Shown one piece after another: positions 27,501 through 39,500 of a stretch of 64,000 nucleotides of DNA. Positions within the stretch are counted from its first letter, which is position 1, and each line of letters opens with the position of its first letter. Below the pieces are notes generated by a model, which saw nothing but the letters and a program-made list of their open reading frames with translations, did not search any database and was not told the origin of the DNA. The DNA is from Uloborus plumipes. Taxonomy: Eukaryota; Arthropoda; Arachnida; Araneae; Uloboridae. The stretch is taken from assembly GCA_038373865.1 (NCBI GenBank), contig JAXGGA010006492.1:1-64000 (forward strand), given 5' to 3'. The position numbers were made by a program, and so were the translations under genes.

Positions 27501-30500
27501 AATTATGGTATTATGAAAAATGATGCACTTACAAAATGAACGAATTTGAGGTGGCAGTTTGATATTGGGGAAGTACCTTCAATATGGTATATGATCCCCT
27601 CTAACAGCAATACAGCACGAGCAGCGATGCGTGATGCTGTCAATTATTCGGGCTATCAATTCTACAGGAAGCAAGAGCCACTGATCTTGCAAAGTAGAAG
27701 CAAGCGTGGCAAGAGTTTGAAGGGGTGGGTTAAGGGCAGCAATACGTCTCCCTAAAGAGTCCCAAACGTGCTAGATAGGATTCAAGGCCGGGGAACGAGC
27801 TGACCACTCCATACGCTGAATTGTAGCGTGTTCCAGATAATCGTCTATGATGCGAGCTCGGTGTGGTCTTGCGTTATCATCCTGTGAAAGGAATACATCA
27901 CCTATTGCCCCAGCGTATGAGCGAACATAAATATCAAGGATGTCATCCCTATAAATTTGAGCATTTACGGCTCCCCTGGGAAAGACATGGAGGTCTGTGC
28001 GTCCACCCATAGAGATGCCACCCCAAACACAGACAGTGCCTCTTCCGTATGCATCTCTTTTGCGAATGTTTGACTGATAATAACGGGTTCCGGGTTCCCT
28101 CCATATCAAGTGACGCCTACTTTCACTTTCTAGACTAAATCTAGACTCGTCCATAAAGAGTACAACCTTCCATTGGTCATGCGTCCAATGAACATGTTGT
28201 CGTGCCAACTGCAAATGGTCCCTTTTATGGCGTGATGACAACGGCATACAAATAACTGGCCGTCTCGCAAACAGACCACCTTCGTGAAGCGGTAGAAGTT
28301 GACACCAACCTTCCGGTGGCTGCAGCCAAGGAGGATCTGAGAAGAGTCGGAGTAGCAGATCTACTCCTGCGTGCACATAACCTCAAATATCGAACATCGG
28401 CGCCCGTCGTAGCAATTGGCCGTCCTTGGCTGAACCTCCTGGATGCCGAACCTGTGGTTAAAAATTGGCTCCAAAGTCTATGAACCACAGAAGGACTGAC
28501 ATTTAGCCACCTGGCCACTTCTGTTTGACTTTGTCCTGCCTCTAGTCTTCCAATGGCTCTGCATCTTTAGTTCTGCAGGTAAATGATGCGTAGAAGTCAT
28601 AGCTACGAGTTGACTATCTCAGATTTCTTTTGGTAGTATCACGGCGAGATTTATAGGCTTGCTCTCAAACATGGTTTTTTAAGCTCCTCGAAGATGGCGT
28701 ACTCCGATTTCAACGCCACTAATTTGCCTAACATAGTTTTACTCAGAAACTCTTACTTAGCAGCATATCCAAATTTTGTATGATTTGGATTATTTTTCAG
28801 GGAGTTTTTGTGATTTTTCCTTAATTTATGAAAACCAGTGTATTTGAATCGAGAGAAGAGAAGTCTCGGAAAACCACTCAAAGCAAAGACGATATCAAAC
28901 GCAAAATTAGCTATCGAGGAAAAGTTGAGATGAAGCAATAAAAATTTATTTGAATGGAGGGAAGCCTTTAAAAAATGAGAGATTTTATGAGGAAGCTTCA
29001 ACTAAAATTGGAATAAAAAAAGAACTACCGGTCCGATTTTTTTCTAATGGGTCTCTTGATGTACCCAGTGAGGACACAAACACACTGTGAAATTTTAGCG
29101 AAATCCGCCGGTTAGTTTTTGAGTGTATAAATGACATACATACATTCATAGGTACAAAGATACATACATTCATTTTTATACATATAGATTGATGTCGTCG
29201 TTGTCCTCGTTATCGGGGGCATCTTGCCGACCAGTCATCAATTTTAAATCCCAGATAGATTGCTTGAAAAGAAATAGATTTTTGGAGCAAAATATCTCAA
29301 AATGGCGTCTTGAATACAAGCCAAATGTTCAAGTTTTTTTTAAAACAAAATTCACAATAAAGGGAAATCCGATGGCGCCGTGTCGGGTGAGCATGATGGG
29401 TTTGGCAGCTGGATTTCCTTCTCTTCCGATCGCTCAGACACTTTCTATTGCACGAGAACTAGAGTATTCGGCTTGTATCCGAGACGCCATTTCGAGCTAT
29501 TTGCCTCAAAAATGCATTTTTAAAAAAATCTATCTGGGATTTAAAATGTACCACTGGTTGGCAAAAGGCCTTTGATGAAGAGGATGATGACATCGTTGAT
29601 TTAAAAGAATTGCTTTAATCAATGAATTTATTTGAATGACATTACTTTCCAGTCCCAATAATAATAGGACAGTATAATCGAGTCATTATACAATTTGATT
29701 GCATAATTTATTAAACAAGAAATCCCTTTGAGTCAATCGTTTACTAGAAACATAATAATGTTAGTCTAATGAGTCTGCAAAAAAAATATTGCTATGTACA
29801 CTTTTGAGCAGAAGTTTTTTGCTAGTAATCGTATTAACAGAACAAGATCTATGTTGAACATAACTTGCATGATTATATTGCTTTTAATTCAAAAAGAGAG
29901 GACCGCTTTTATTATGCTAAAAACATTGAATAAATAAATAAATATAATAATAATAATAATAATAATTTTAAAATGCATATTGAATCATTGTTAGTTGCAA
30001 AAGATAACAGCAGGTTTGAAAGGTAAATTTAATGAATATTGTAAACAATATCTTGCATTAAAACAAAAAAGGCTTGTATAAAGTTAGCTAAGTGTCATCT
30101 TTCTCTGAGTTCTTAAATTGCTATTCACGGCCTACAATTTCAGAAAGTCTTTCTGCTAAATTAAGTTGACAATTTTTGAATTTCCAATTTGTGTGTCAAA
30201 AGTTTTACCACCTCATGCTTTTAAGGCACAAATTGCAATTTAATACATTTCGTAAAATAGTAAACATTCTTAATGCTGCATTTAATGTGCTGTTTGATTT
30301 AAAACTGCTATAATTTATGTACTAAAGATTTAAATACTTAATTATAAATATATATGCATATTTGGAAACATATCATAAAACAAGAAGACATTTCAGCTAG
30401 AAGTGCAATTCAATATGAAATCAAATGAAAACAAAACAAACAAAAAAGCAAATATTTAAGAGGCATACACTTCACATATTTGGAAAAAAATGTTTACATC

Positions 30501-33500
30501 TTCTAATTGCTTCCAAATGCATCAAAATTTAACATGAATATCAATCTGTTTTTTGAATGTGTCACCATAAAAGAAAAAAAAAAGCTTTGAAATAAACTAA
30601 CCAATCTTTCATATAGTATTGTGCATCCGCAACATTTCATGTGTGATAATTTCATGTAAATTATTCCTTCAGTGAGAGGAATTCTGATTTGCCAAAAGAA
30701 GGGGACGAAATGAACAAATGATATTTTGTCTCAGGGTGGTTTTTTCCTGCGTGGACAGAATGGGACAATCCTGCTCGAGACCGCTACCTTTACGGAATTT
30801 TTATCCCGATTTGACATATAACTAACATTTTACTAAAATATTGTTTGTCATTGAGCACGTTTTTCTAAATTTCGACAGTGTTTATGTTGAATTTTACATA
30901 GAGTTTTAGTTTCAATGCAGTAAACTTTCGATTATTTGCAGAATAGGATGGGGCATGGTAACCTCAGATAAGTTGATACTCAAAAAATAGGTGAAAAACA
31001 ATATCAATACATACAATAGCTAAAAAAAGGTCAACACATGCATTTAAATTATTGCGAAATTGAATAAAAAATCTATCTTTAAAACTTAAAAATGACCCGT
31101 AAGGCACTCTCACATTTTTTTTGCATTCAGTAAGTCATCACAGCAATAAAAAGGAACACTATGGTGAAATATCCGCAGATATGGAGAGCTTGTTGTGGTT
31201 AGAAAACGAAATTTATCATTTTGTTAATCTTGGTTGATTGCAATTGTTTGAACATAAATTTTTCATTGTTTAAAATGTTTTTCCCCCCTTCAAAAAATAT
31301 ACTCACAGTATGATGAAGCTTTCGTGCATAAAGGGCAAAATATGGAGATACAATTTTCTCATTGGACCTTATAATCTGTAGCTGTTAAGAATTTTAATCT
31401 GGGCGCTATGATGATGCCTAGTGTATGTTTCCAGGTATCATACTGAGCAACCTAGTTTCTGTTTTTAATGAATCAAACAAATAGGTATCTGAATGTTTAA
31501 TTACATTGATTAAATAGAAATGCTGCACTTTGTCCGTTGTAAATTAACGAGATCCGTAATGTGCAAAAGAAAATGCTTTTTGAGGACAAAATTGTGAGCA
31601 ATTTTTAATTAGATTTGCAAATATTTTTCGATTCATAGTCACAATGATTGGGAGCGGCAACAAGTTAAGGCGTCAGATAAAAATTTTCGGCTGCAAACGC
31701 TTTTTTAACATCTATATTTGAATGTTGTTTATAGCTTTTAGGTGTACCTTTTTTAAGGTTAGCTCCTTTTTTAAAATGATTTCTGTAATTTATATCAGGC
31801 TAATTTTTACTGTATCAATGTCAAACATGAAACAAAATGGGCCATTTAATTCCATGTACTCTCTATTATTTGGGGATAAATTAAAAATGAGTATTATTCA
31901 ACAGTCTTCATTTTTGAAATGGCTATAGTGTGGACAGCACTGTCTAAAAGAATTCTCAGACAGATTTATTGTTTTGTATCAGTAATAATCTTCAAGGGCG
32001 TTGTTATCATCAAAATACAATCGTTAATAGATTTTCTATGTTTAAATAACTGTTATAGACTGTCTCCTCCATTATTCTTATATTGTTGAATAATTTTCAA
32101 ATTTCAGATTCCTATTGACAGGCATCATTTGCTAATCATGGGTGGATGTGGTGGACCTAATATGGTATTTAAATTTCTTACATTACATTGCATATGGTAT
32201 TTAATTTTCTTTACATCAGAGTCATTTTTTTATGTAAGATGAAAATGATTTTTTTTTTATTATGTAATATAATTTTTTTTTTGCATTTTGTTTTTGATTA
32301 GAAGGATGGCTTTTGAAATCACTTCCTGAAAATTAAAAAAAACTTTTTCTCTTCCTTTTTTTAAAACAACATGGTTTTAATTAAAATATTTTAGCCAATT
32401 AGAACGGTCGAGACTCGTCTGTGTGAATTTGCTTCCTCGAAGCTGTCACAGAATCCTCCAAATCACTACCGTCTTTAACCCATCAATGGCCAGCGTCCCT
32501 TTTCGGGGACGGTCCAAAAAGTAGCATTTCAACCAAATAATAGTGTTCAACGATTACTTTGGTATTGTTTCTATTCATTATTAACACATTGCAGCACATA
32601 ACCATTGCAAAGTGTGTTCTGTAATTACAGAACAGTATACAACCAGTATACAAAATATCTTTTGGAAAAAAAATGTCAGGCATTATTGGGTTAATGTAGA
32701 ATTCATGAAATGGGTTTCATTTCTCGATCATTTAAAGATATCCCATTTGAATCAATGACATCTTTAAAAAAAAATGGTAAAGGGAATTGTTAGTTACCGT
32801 ATTTTTCGCCGTATAAGACCCACTTTTTCTCCCAAAATCGGGGAGTGCCTGCTTCTCATAGGCAGGCACGTTTGGTGCGTCTTACACGGCGAAAAATCCG
32901 GTAGCGGTACTCTTTGGAGTTGCACTAAGAAGTTTGTAAATTGCTTTTGCAGCTGTACACGGACGTGTGGCTGCTGACGATGACGGAGGACCCGGAGGAC
33001 GTGTGGGAGTGGCGGGAGATGGAGGTGGAGGGGAGGGAGAACGCCGCCCCCTACCTCGCCTTCCACCCCGCCTGCAAGGTGCGTTCTCTCTCTTCCCTCT
33101 TCCGCTCGCATGCGACGGGTGTGTGCTCCCGAAGGGCTTTCTGTCCCTCTGGGAACACCGACAAAAATTTGCTTAACCCCCTGGATCCGGGCTCTTTTTT
33201 TTGGAAATTTTTCTTTCGACCCAGGTAGTACGACGGTCGAACCACAGATTTCTTTTCCGTTGAAAAGAAAAGGTATAAACTGTCGTACCGGGCGTATGAG
33301 ACCTGGAAAAAATCCTCGGCTCCAAAGGGTTCGAGGGAAAATCTCGACCCCGTCCTCTAAAGAAAAAAGATGGTACAGCATGTGTACCGCCCGGCTCCTG
33401 AAGGTTAAGGAAATTTGAGAATTTTAGGGGGCATGCGAACCTCGGTTATTTTCAAAAGAAAAGAGCATTTACCGAGATTGATTTTTATGGCGATGGATGG

Positions 33501-36500
33501 TGTGGATGGTGAGCACTATACTGCCGTGTCGAGCACAAACGCCTCGCCTGCACTTCTCCACAAAGTGGAGGCATCGCCACCGGGTGGCTCTCGGTGACGT
33601 AGTTTACCTGAATACAAAATCATAGGGTCATTTGAGAGCGGGAAATGTTTTTTAAAAAATTCTGAAAAAATGTCGTCTGAATCAAATACATGGTGGCAGG
33701 ATACTTTAAGGAGTCACATCTCAGTTAGAGCTCGACCACAGATGCCACTCATGAGCTCGGAACGGCAGCATAGTTGGCAAGCGATACAAAAAGCAACTAC
33801 CGTCGCTGAAAGGACGGTGAGCGGACACCCACTCGAAGCCACCGATTTTTCTCTCACAATAAATCCCGTGCTGTTGGGAATGGGATGAAGAAATAGTTCA
33901 TGTCCCTTGAGGCAGAGTGGTAGCTGCAGATGGCCATAACGTGAAGTCACGAAACAGGAATAATCAATGGAAACAGTTGTCTCGTAGAAATATCCTTTTT
34001 ATTTTAACTCTGAAGACAATGAAAGGACATTGTCGTCCGGGATTTGAAATTATGGAAGATATTTGAACATCTAACAACGTGAATGACTGGTGCAGCAAAG
34101 GACAGTAAGACGTCGTAACAGTTCAAAAGGGAAAAAAAAGGCTTACGCCTACTTAAACATGCACCACACACGTAAAATCTCAACACATTGCATCCTGGGC
34201 GTCACAAACAACAACACAAACGAACACGAAGAAATGAAAAGAGGGAGCGAAACAGCTTTGCCAGAGCTTTTTATGGTCCCACGTTCATTCCAAAACAACC
34301 TAACGTGCAAACGAGTTTTCAGTTGTCAAACACGAGAAACTTTCTAAAAAAGAACTCCCATAACCGCGATTTAATAGGAACAGAACGAGGCTATTCAAAA
34401 TAACCCGTTCCTGTGACGCTAAAACGCTCGGCTATAAGATGAAGAGCTGTGGCGAAATGTGGGCGACCCTTTCGGATCGGACCGTCCCGCACGTGACAGT
34501 GGAATGGCCCTCTTGCGGTTTTGCTCTGGTGTTTGTTTCTTAATGTAGGAAAACTTTTCTTTCTGCAAAAAATAAAAGAAAATCAAAAACCTTTCCCGCT
34601 GTTTGTTTCAGGTGGGAAGCCAAGTGGTGGTGATGAGCAAGACGCAAAAGTCCCGGACCACCCCCTCCTGCCTCCCCCACTTGCTGAGGGCGCCCTCTCG
34701 CATCTGGGTGCCCCCCAGGAACCCCATCGACGACGGGTGCGTTTTTCCTGAACATCTGTTTACTGATAAAGTTATATTCTACATCAGTGTTTCCCAACCT
34801 TTTTGTGATCATCGCCCCTTTGACAGACACCTATCGCCCCTTTCTTCCTCGAAAAAAACCCTCCATGAATTTGGCTGAATTGAACATCGATATTATTAAA
34901 AATATAAGTATCTAACTTCAGTTTGAAGTAAAATGTATGCAACAAAGCAATTATAACCAAGGGTCATTATGTCAAGTGATCCAACGTTTTTTACCTTACA
35001 TTTTTGTATTTCTTTCACATTTGACTCATCAATTGTACCCTTTGAGGTAATCAAAAGTCTCAATTTTTGGATTTTTATCTCTATTATTTTTTCATTTATG
35101 AGACTTTGAACTTTGGAAAAACCCTCATTTTTCCATGGATAAGGGTACATAAAAGGGACCATAACTCGGCACCAAATATAGATAGAACGATTTGGTACAT
35201 GGCATTTTAAAGTACGTTAGTTGCCGCCTAATTGGATATGCAACATGACTAATTTGATAAAAATTTTCTTTTTCAAAAAATGAAATTTAAATTTCAAATT
35301 TAAATTTCTCAAAAAACATATAATGAATTTTTTTGAAAAAATTCTCAAAAATTCTTGTGTATTTTATCTATGTTTGTTCAAATTTTTAGATTGGGATCTC
35401 AATGGGATCATATTTTTTTGAATTTTTGAATAATACTGTACAGGAAAAAAATGATATTTTTTAGATTCTATTTATTGAAATACTAAGTTCTCTTGCTCGT
35501 TGATGGTCTAAAAAGTACTAAACAAACATGAATATGTTTAAAGTGAGCTGCCATGAGCTTATAGATTTGTCAGGTTCACCCCCTCCCCCTTCCTCCCCTG
35601 CACAACCACTCTTTTTTAATTCAAAACTGTTCAAGAGACCTTTACTGAGAGAAGAGACTGAGAAAGAGACCTTTACTGAGCACCATACACATTTTCTCAA
35701 AAATGGTTTCGAACTAAAAGTTTTTTTTTTTTTTTTGGGAGACAAAAGAAAAGAGCGATATAACGAGGGGCTACTGTACTTCTTAAGGTTCATCCGAGGT
35801 GCTCTTGAACTTTAATTTGTTCCTTTTTGTACATGTTTACAATTTCGATTTTCACTACACTTTTATTGCTACTGTTTTCTCTTCTAAATGCCCAGTGCCC
35901 CTCCATCGCCCCTCGAGAATTTACCGCCCCTTTGAGGAGCCCCCCCCCCCCAGGTTGGGAACCACTGTTCTACATTAATGAATGATTGTTAATAATTTAT
36001 TAATGATCAGACATGCCAACTGTCCTGCTTTAGGCAGGAGGCTCTTCAGCTTTAGTGTTCAGTCTGGAGCCAACTGCCTCCACTGTGATTTCTCCTACTT
36101 TTGAAGGAATTTCAAAAGTCCTTCCAAGGAATCAGGTATTTGTTTCAGCCCAAAACACTTTAATTTGCATTTGAAAAATTGTTGACTTAAAAGTAAAAGT
36201 GTTTTTGTTGTGTTGATGTATTTTTCTACAATTTATGGCTAAAAAAATTTAAATTTTGTGCTCTGCAATTCATCTGGTTCCAATGTACGAGAAAGTCTCT
36301 CGCTTTTCTGCTTTGTAAGGTTGGCAAGTTTGAATCATGATATCAATAATCAACATTGCAATAGCTATTATTTATTGTTGTTTTTAATGTTTAATTTCAT
36401 AATGTATTTTTTAATCTCGAAGGATTTTCAAGTCCGATTATCTTAAGCTTATCCAAATGTAGTCACTTTTTACACTGGACGGAGCTCTCGACTGCTCGAG

Positions 36501-39500
36501 GACTTTTACGAGAGCTTTTGCGAGCGAGCTATTTAACAGTGTGTTGAAATTTTAGCTGAGCATAAAGGAGATATGAGTTTGACAGGGCTTACAGTCATTC
36601 ATATTGTTCTCAACCACTCGGGTACAATTTTTAATCGTCGAACGCCTCGAGGGACCTTTTTAAAGATTTCATAACTTGACATTCCATAATGAATTGTTAG
36701 ATTTATTTATTTCGTAAAATTACAATATTATGGTTATAAAATTTGTAATTTCACATTATTAAATTAGTATTTAATAATCTTTATTAAATCAATTGTTGAG
36801 TCAATGTTTTGTAGGAAAACCGTTACTTTTGAATTGTATTTCGCGGCCAAAGCTCAGAATCGAAATAAATGAAAAATTCACGTGAAAACGATTTTTTTTA
36901 TAGTTTGCATTAAAAATGAAATGAAAAGTAATGTAATATTCGCATGGTATGAATTACATGAACTATATATACAGGGTGACAAGAAATAACTTGGACACAC
37001 ATCGTACGGTATAACTTTGTTGCTAATGAAAATAATGCGACCAAACTTCAAAATAAGTATGAATACATTATTTCGTCTAATATGTTTAAACGTTTTCAAA
37101 TTGGCTACCGTTAGTATTAATACAGAGCTCTAGACGTGTCACAAAATTTTCGGCTACGGGCCGCGACTCACTCATTGATATTTTATCCCTTTCTTTCCCT
37201 AAGAATGTTTGTAGGGATGCCAAAGTTTTATGAGGTTTATAGTACACACCCTCGTGTCCAAGATGGACCAAACAGAATAATACATTGGGTTCAAATCTGG
37301 GGAATACGGGGGGCCATTCTTCAGCTCCGATGAAGTTCGGAAAATGTGTCTTGCGTCCATCTTGAGTGTCTTTTGTGAAAAATCCTGTTGGAAGGTCCAT
37401 CTTTGGTTTTCAAAGAACTTTTGCGAACAAGGTAAGACAACATCTTCAAATGAGTTTGCGGTATGTTTGCTGATTATTATTTATCCCTTGATCAACAAAA
37501 ACAAGTGGTTGTTTCCCCACTAGCACATATCCCACCCCAAACCATTGCAGATTGGGGCAGTTGACGCTGCCAACAATTCAAGAAGTTCCAGGTGCTTCTG
37601 CTGACCAAACTTTATCATTATGGCTATTTTGAGTTTGTTCAGTTGAGAACAGTTTTTCATTTGTGAAGACCAATGTTTCCCATCGATCATCTGCGGCCCG
37701 CCTTAACAGTTCTTTCCTCTTTTGAAGTCTTGTGCGTTTGTTCTTTGCTGCTAGCTTTTAAGTCTCTTTCATTTTGTAAGGGAGAAGACCAAGCTCAACT
37801 ATTACCATCAAACGAGTGGTTTCTGTACAGATTTTCACCCCTCTAGCAACCTTTCTCATTGAAATCCCAGGATTTCGTTAAACTTGCTTTTTGACTACCT
37901 TCCGGTCGCTAAGTGTGTTAACTGTGCGTTTTCTTCTTCTTCCTGACTTGTCACCATCATGTTCGAGTTTTTTAACCTAATGGTATAGGAAACTGTGTGC
38001 TTAGTCACTTTCAACCGCTGAACAATTTCACATTTTTTTGTTTCTTGCTCACGTATGTCAAGTATGGCAGATCGTTTGCGAACCATAATGGTTATCCCAA
38101 CTAACTCACTTACACCTATTTAGTAGCTTTCTAGGATCGATTCCCTATCACAATATGGTTAAAAATTCAGTGGTATTGACAGATATTTGGTTTAAAACTT
38201 CGTCCAAGTTATTTCTTGTCACCCTGTATTATATATATTGAGAGAGAGGTTATAAATAAATGATTCGAGTGAAATAAATAATTCATCAACTGACATTATA
38301 CAATGCTAATTGATGACATTTTTGGAAAGTGTTAGTTGAAGTTTAGACTTAAATTACCTTAATTTGATACTATTGTTCCTCAAGTTCGACAATAATGAAA
38401 TAAAGGTCTTTTGACCCAACACACTCATGTGTTTATAGCCGCTAAAGAGAATTCTAAAAGTTTCTAGTAAAACCAAGAAGAATCTTTTTCTTGCACTTCA
38501 TTCACGAATGTTAGAATGACAGGGACTCAGGTATACTCATTGATATGTTACGGGAGCACGTCCATTCAATATAAAGGATAATTTACAGAAAATGTCGCCA
38601 AAACTCACCAAGCTTGGTGCAAGGCAGGAAAAACAACTAATAGGTAAAGTGACTACAGATCTGCGACAATTTAAAGCAAAAATCAATGGTACTAGCAGGA
38701 AATTTGACAAATTGAGGACAAACCACTGTTTGCAAAATGTGTTTATTATTTCTTCTCCATTGTCACGAGACGTCGTATCTCCCCCCAGGGCTCGGAGGCC
38801 GCCCCGGGCCCCGGAGGCGGAGCCCTGCGTCAACGGCAAGCGGGGCGTCCTGAAGCGGCAGAAGGCCGACCCCGCCTCCAGCAGCGAGGAGGACGAATCG
38901 CGGCCGAGGGAGGGCGGGGCCAAGAGGAGCTCCCGGGAAGAGGCCCCGCCCTCCACGTCCGGGGGCGCCGGCCCCTCCTCCCGCAGGAGCCGCGAGCGGA
39001 GGCTGGAGCGCCTGGACCGCATGGAGCAGAGGCTCCGGGAGCTCAGGGAGGCCACACACAGGTGAGTCTCTCTGTTCGAGAGCGTTCGTTTCGCGTGTGT
39101 TGTTCGAAAAGTGTCAGTATATACAATGGAACCTGTTATCTCGAAAACCCGTCTATGTGGAAAATTTTCAATTTCCCTGCTTTGACAGCATGAATTTAAT
39201 GTTTTTCTCATGTTCATCTCGAATAATTTTTCCCGAAAACCTCTCTATCTCGAATTTTGACGACTCTCATTTTTGAAATTCAATCTCCGGCCACCTTTAT
39301 CGATGGTAACTCTTGAAAACAAAAATCATCTTTTGCACTATTATTCAAAGACTGTGTTCGTACTTAAAGGTATATATGCATTAACTTGCTACGGTTACAG
39401 TCATCACAATGAGTAAAACGTGGACTAGCAACAGTGCAGTAAAATATTCAACTAGATCAATGCAAGACAATGTATTAAGTATTTGACTTTGTTCCAATTG

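Larger units (their letters stand above)
26670..32107 (+). other. FBXO42: FBXO42 intron 5
   Basis: A 5.4-kb intron. It holds a moderately GC-rich part (26690-26930) without a recognised gene, a repeat copy (27140-27363), a Tc1-like element (27364-28840), a 3' retroelement-like tail (about 29090-29190) and a small inverted repeat (29225-29563). From 29600 to 32100 I see only AT-rich sequence and a TAA microsatellite near 29948. Confidence 0.7.
32165..32952 (+). other. FBXO42: FBXO42 intron 6 with two small elements
   Basis: A 788-base intron that includes a TTAA-flanked MITE (32479-32690) and a short inverted repeat (32797-32905) close to the exon 7 acceptor. Confidence 0.75.
33079..34611 (+). 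other. FBXO42: FBXO42 intron 7
   Basis: A 1.5-kb intron with a MITE at 33177-33404 and, at about 33550-33770, a repeat with an inverted copy at 41595-41950. The region 33770-34600 holds nothing recognised. Confidence 0.7.
34737..38788 (+). other. FBXO42: FBXO42 intron 8
   Basis: A 4.1-kb intron with a hAT-type element (34785-35967), an unconfirmed exon-like frame (36034-36135) and a mariner-like element (36972-38226). No other gene is visible. Confidence 0.7.

Noticed and set aside
32817..33392. Long minus-strand open frame across exon 7 and the MITE
   Set aside because: It combines the antisense of a real exon with MITE sequence; no conserved domain.
38592..38788. Open frame continuing upstream of FBXO42 exon 9
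   Set aside because: It is in frame with exon 9, but it is AT-rich, lacks similarity to FBXO42, and a CCCCCCAG acceptor with matching phase sits at the GC boundary. I consider it intronic.
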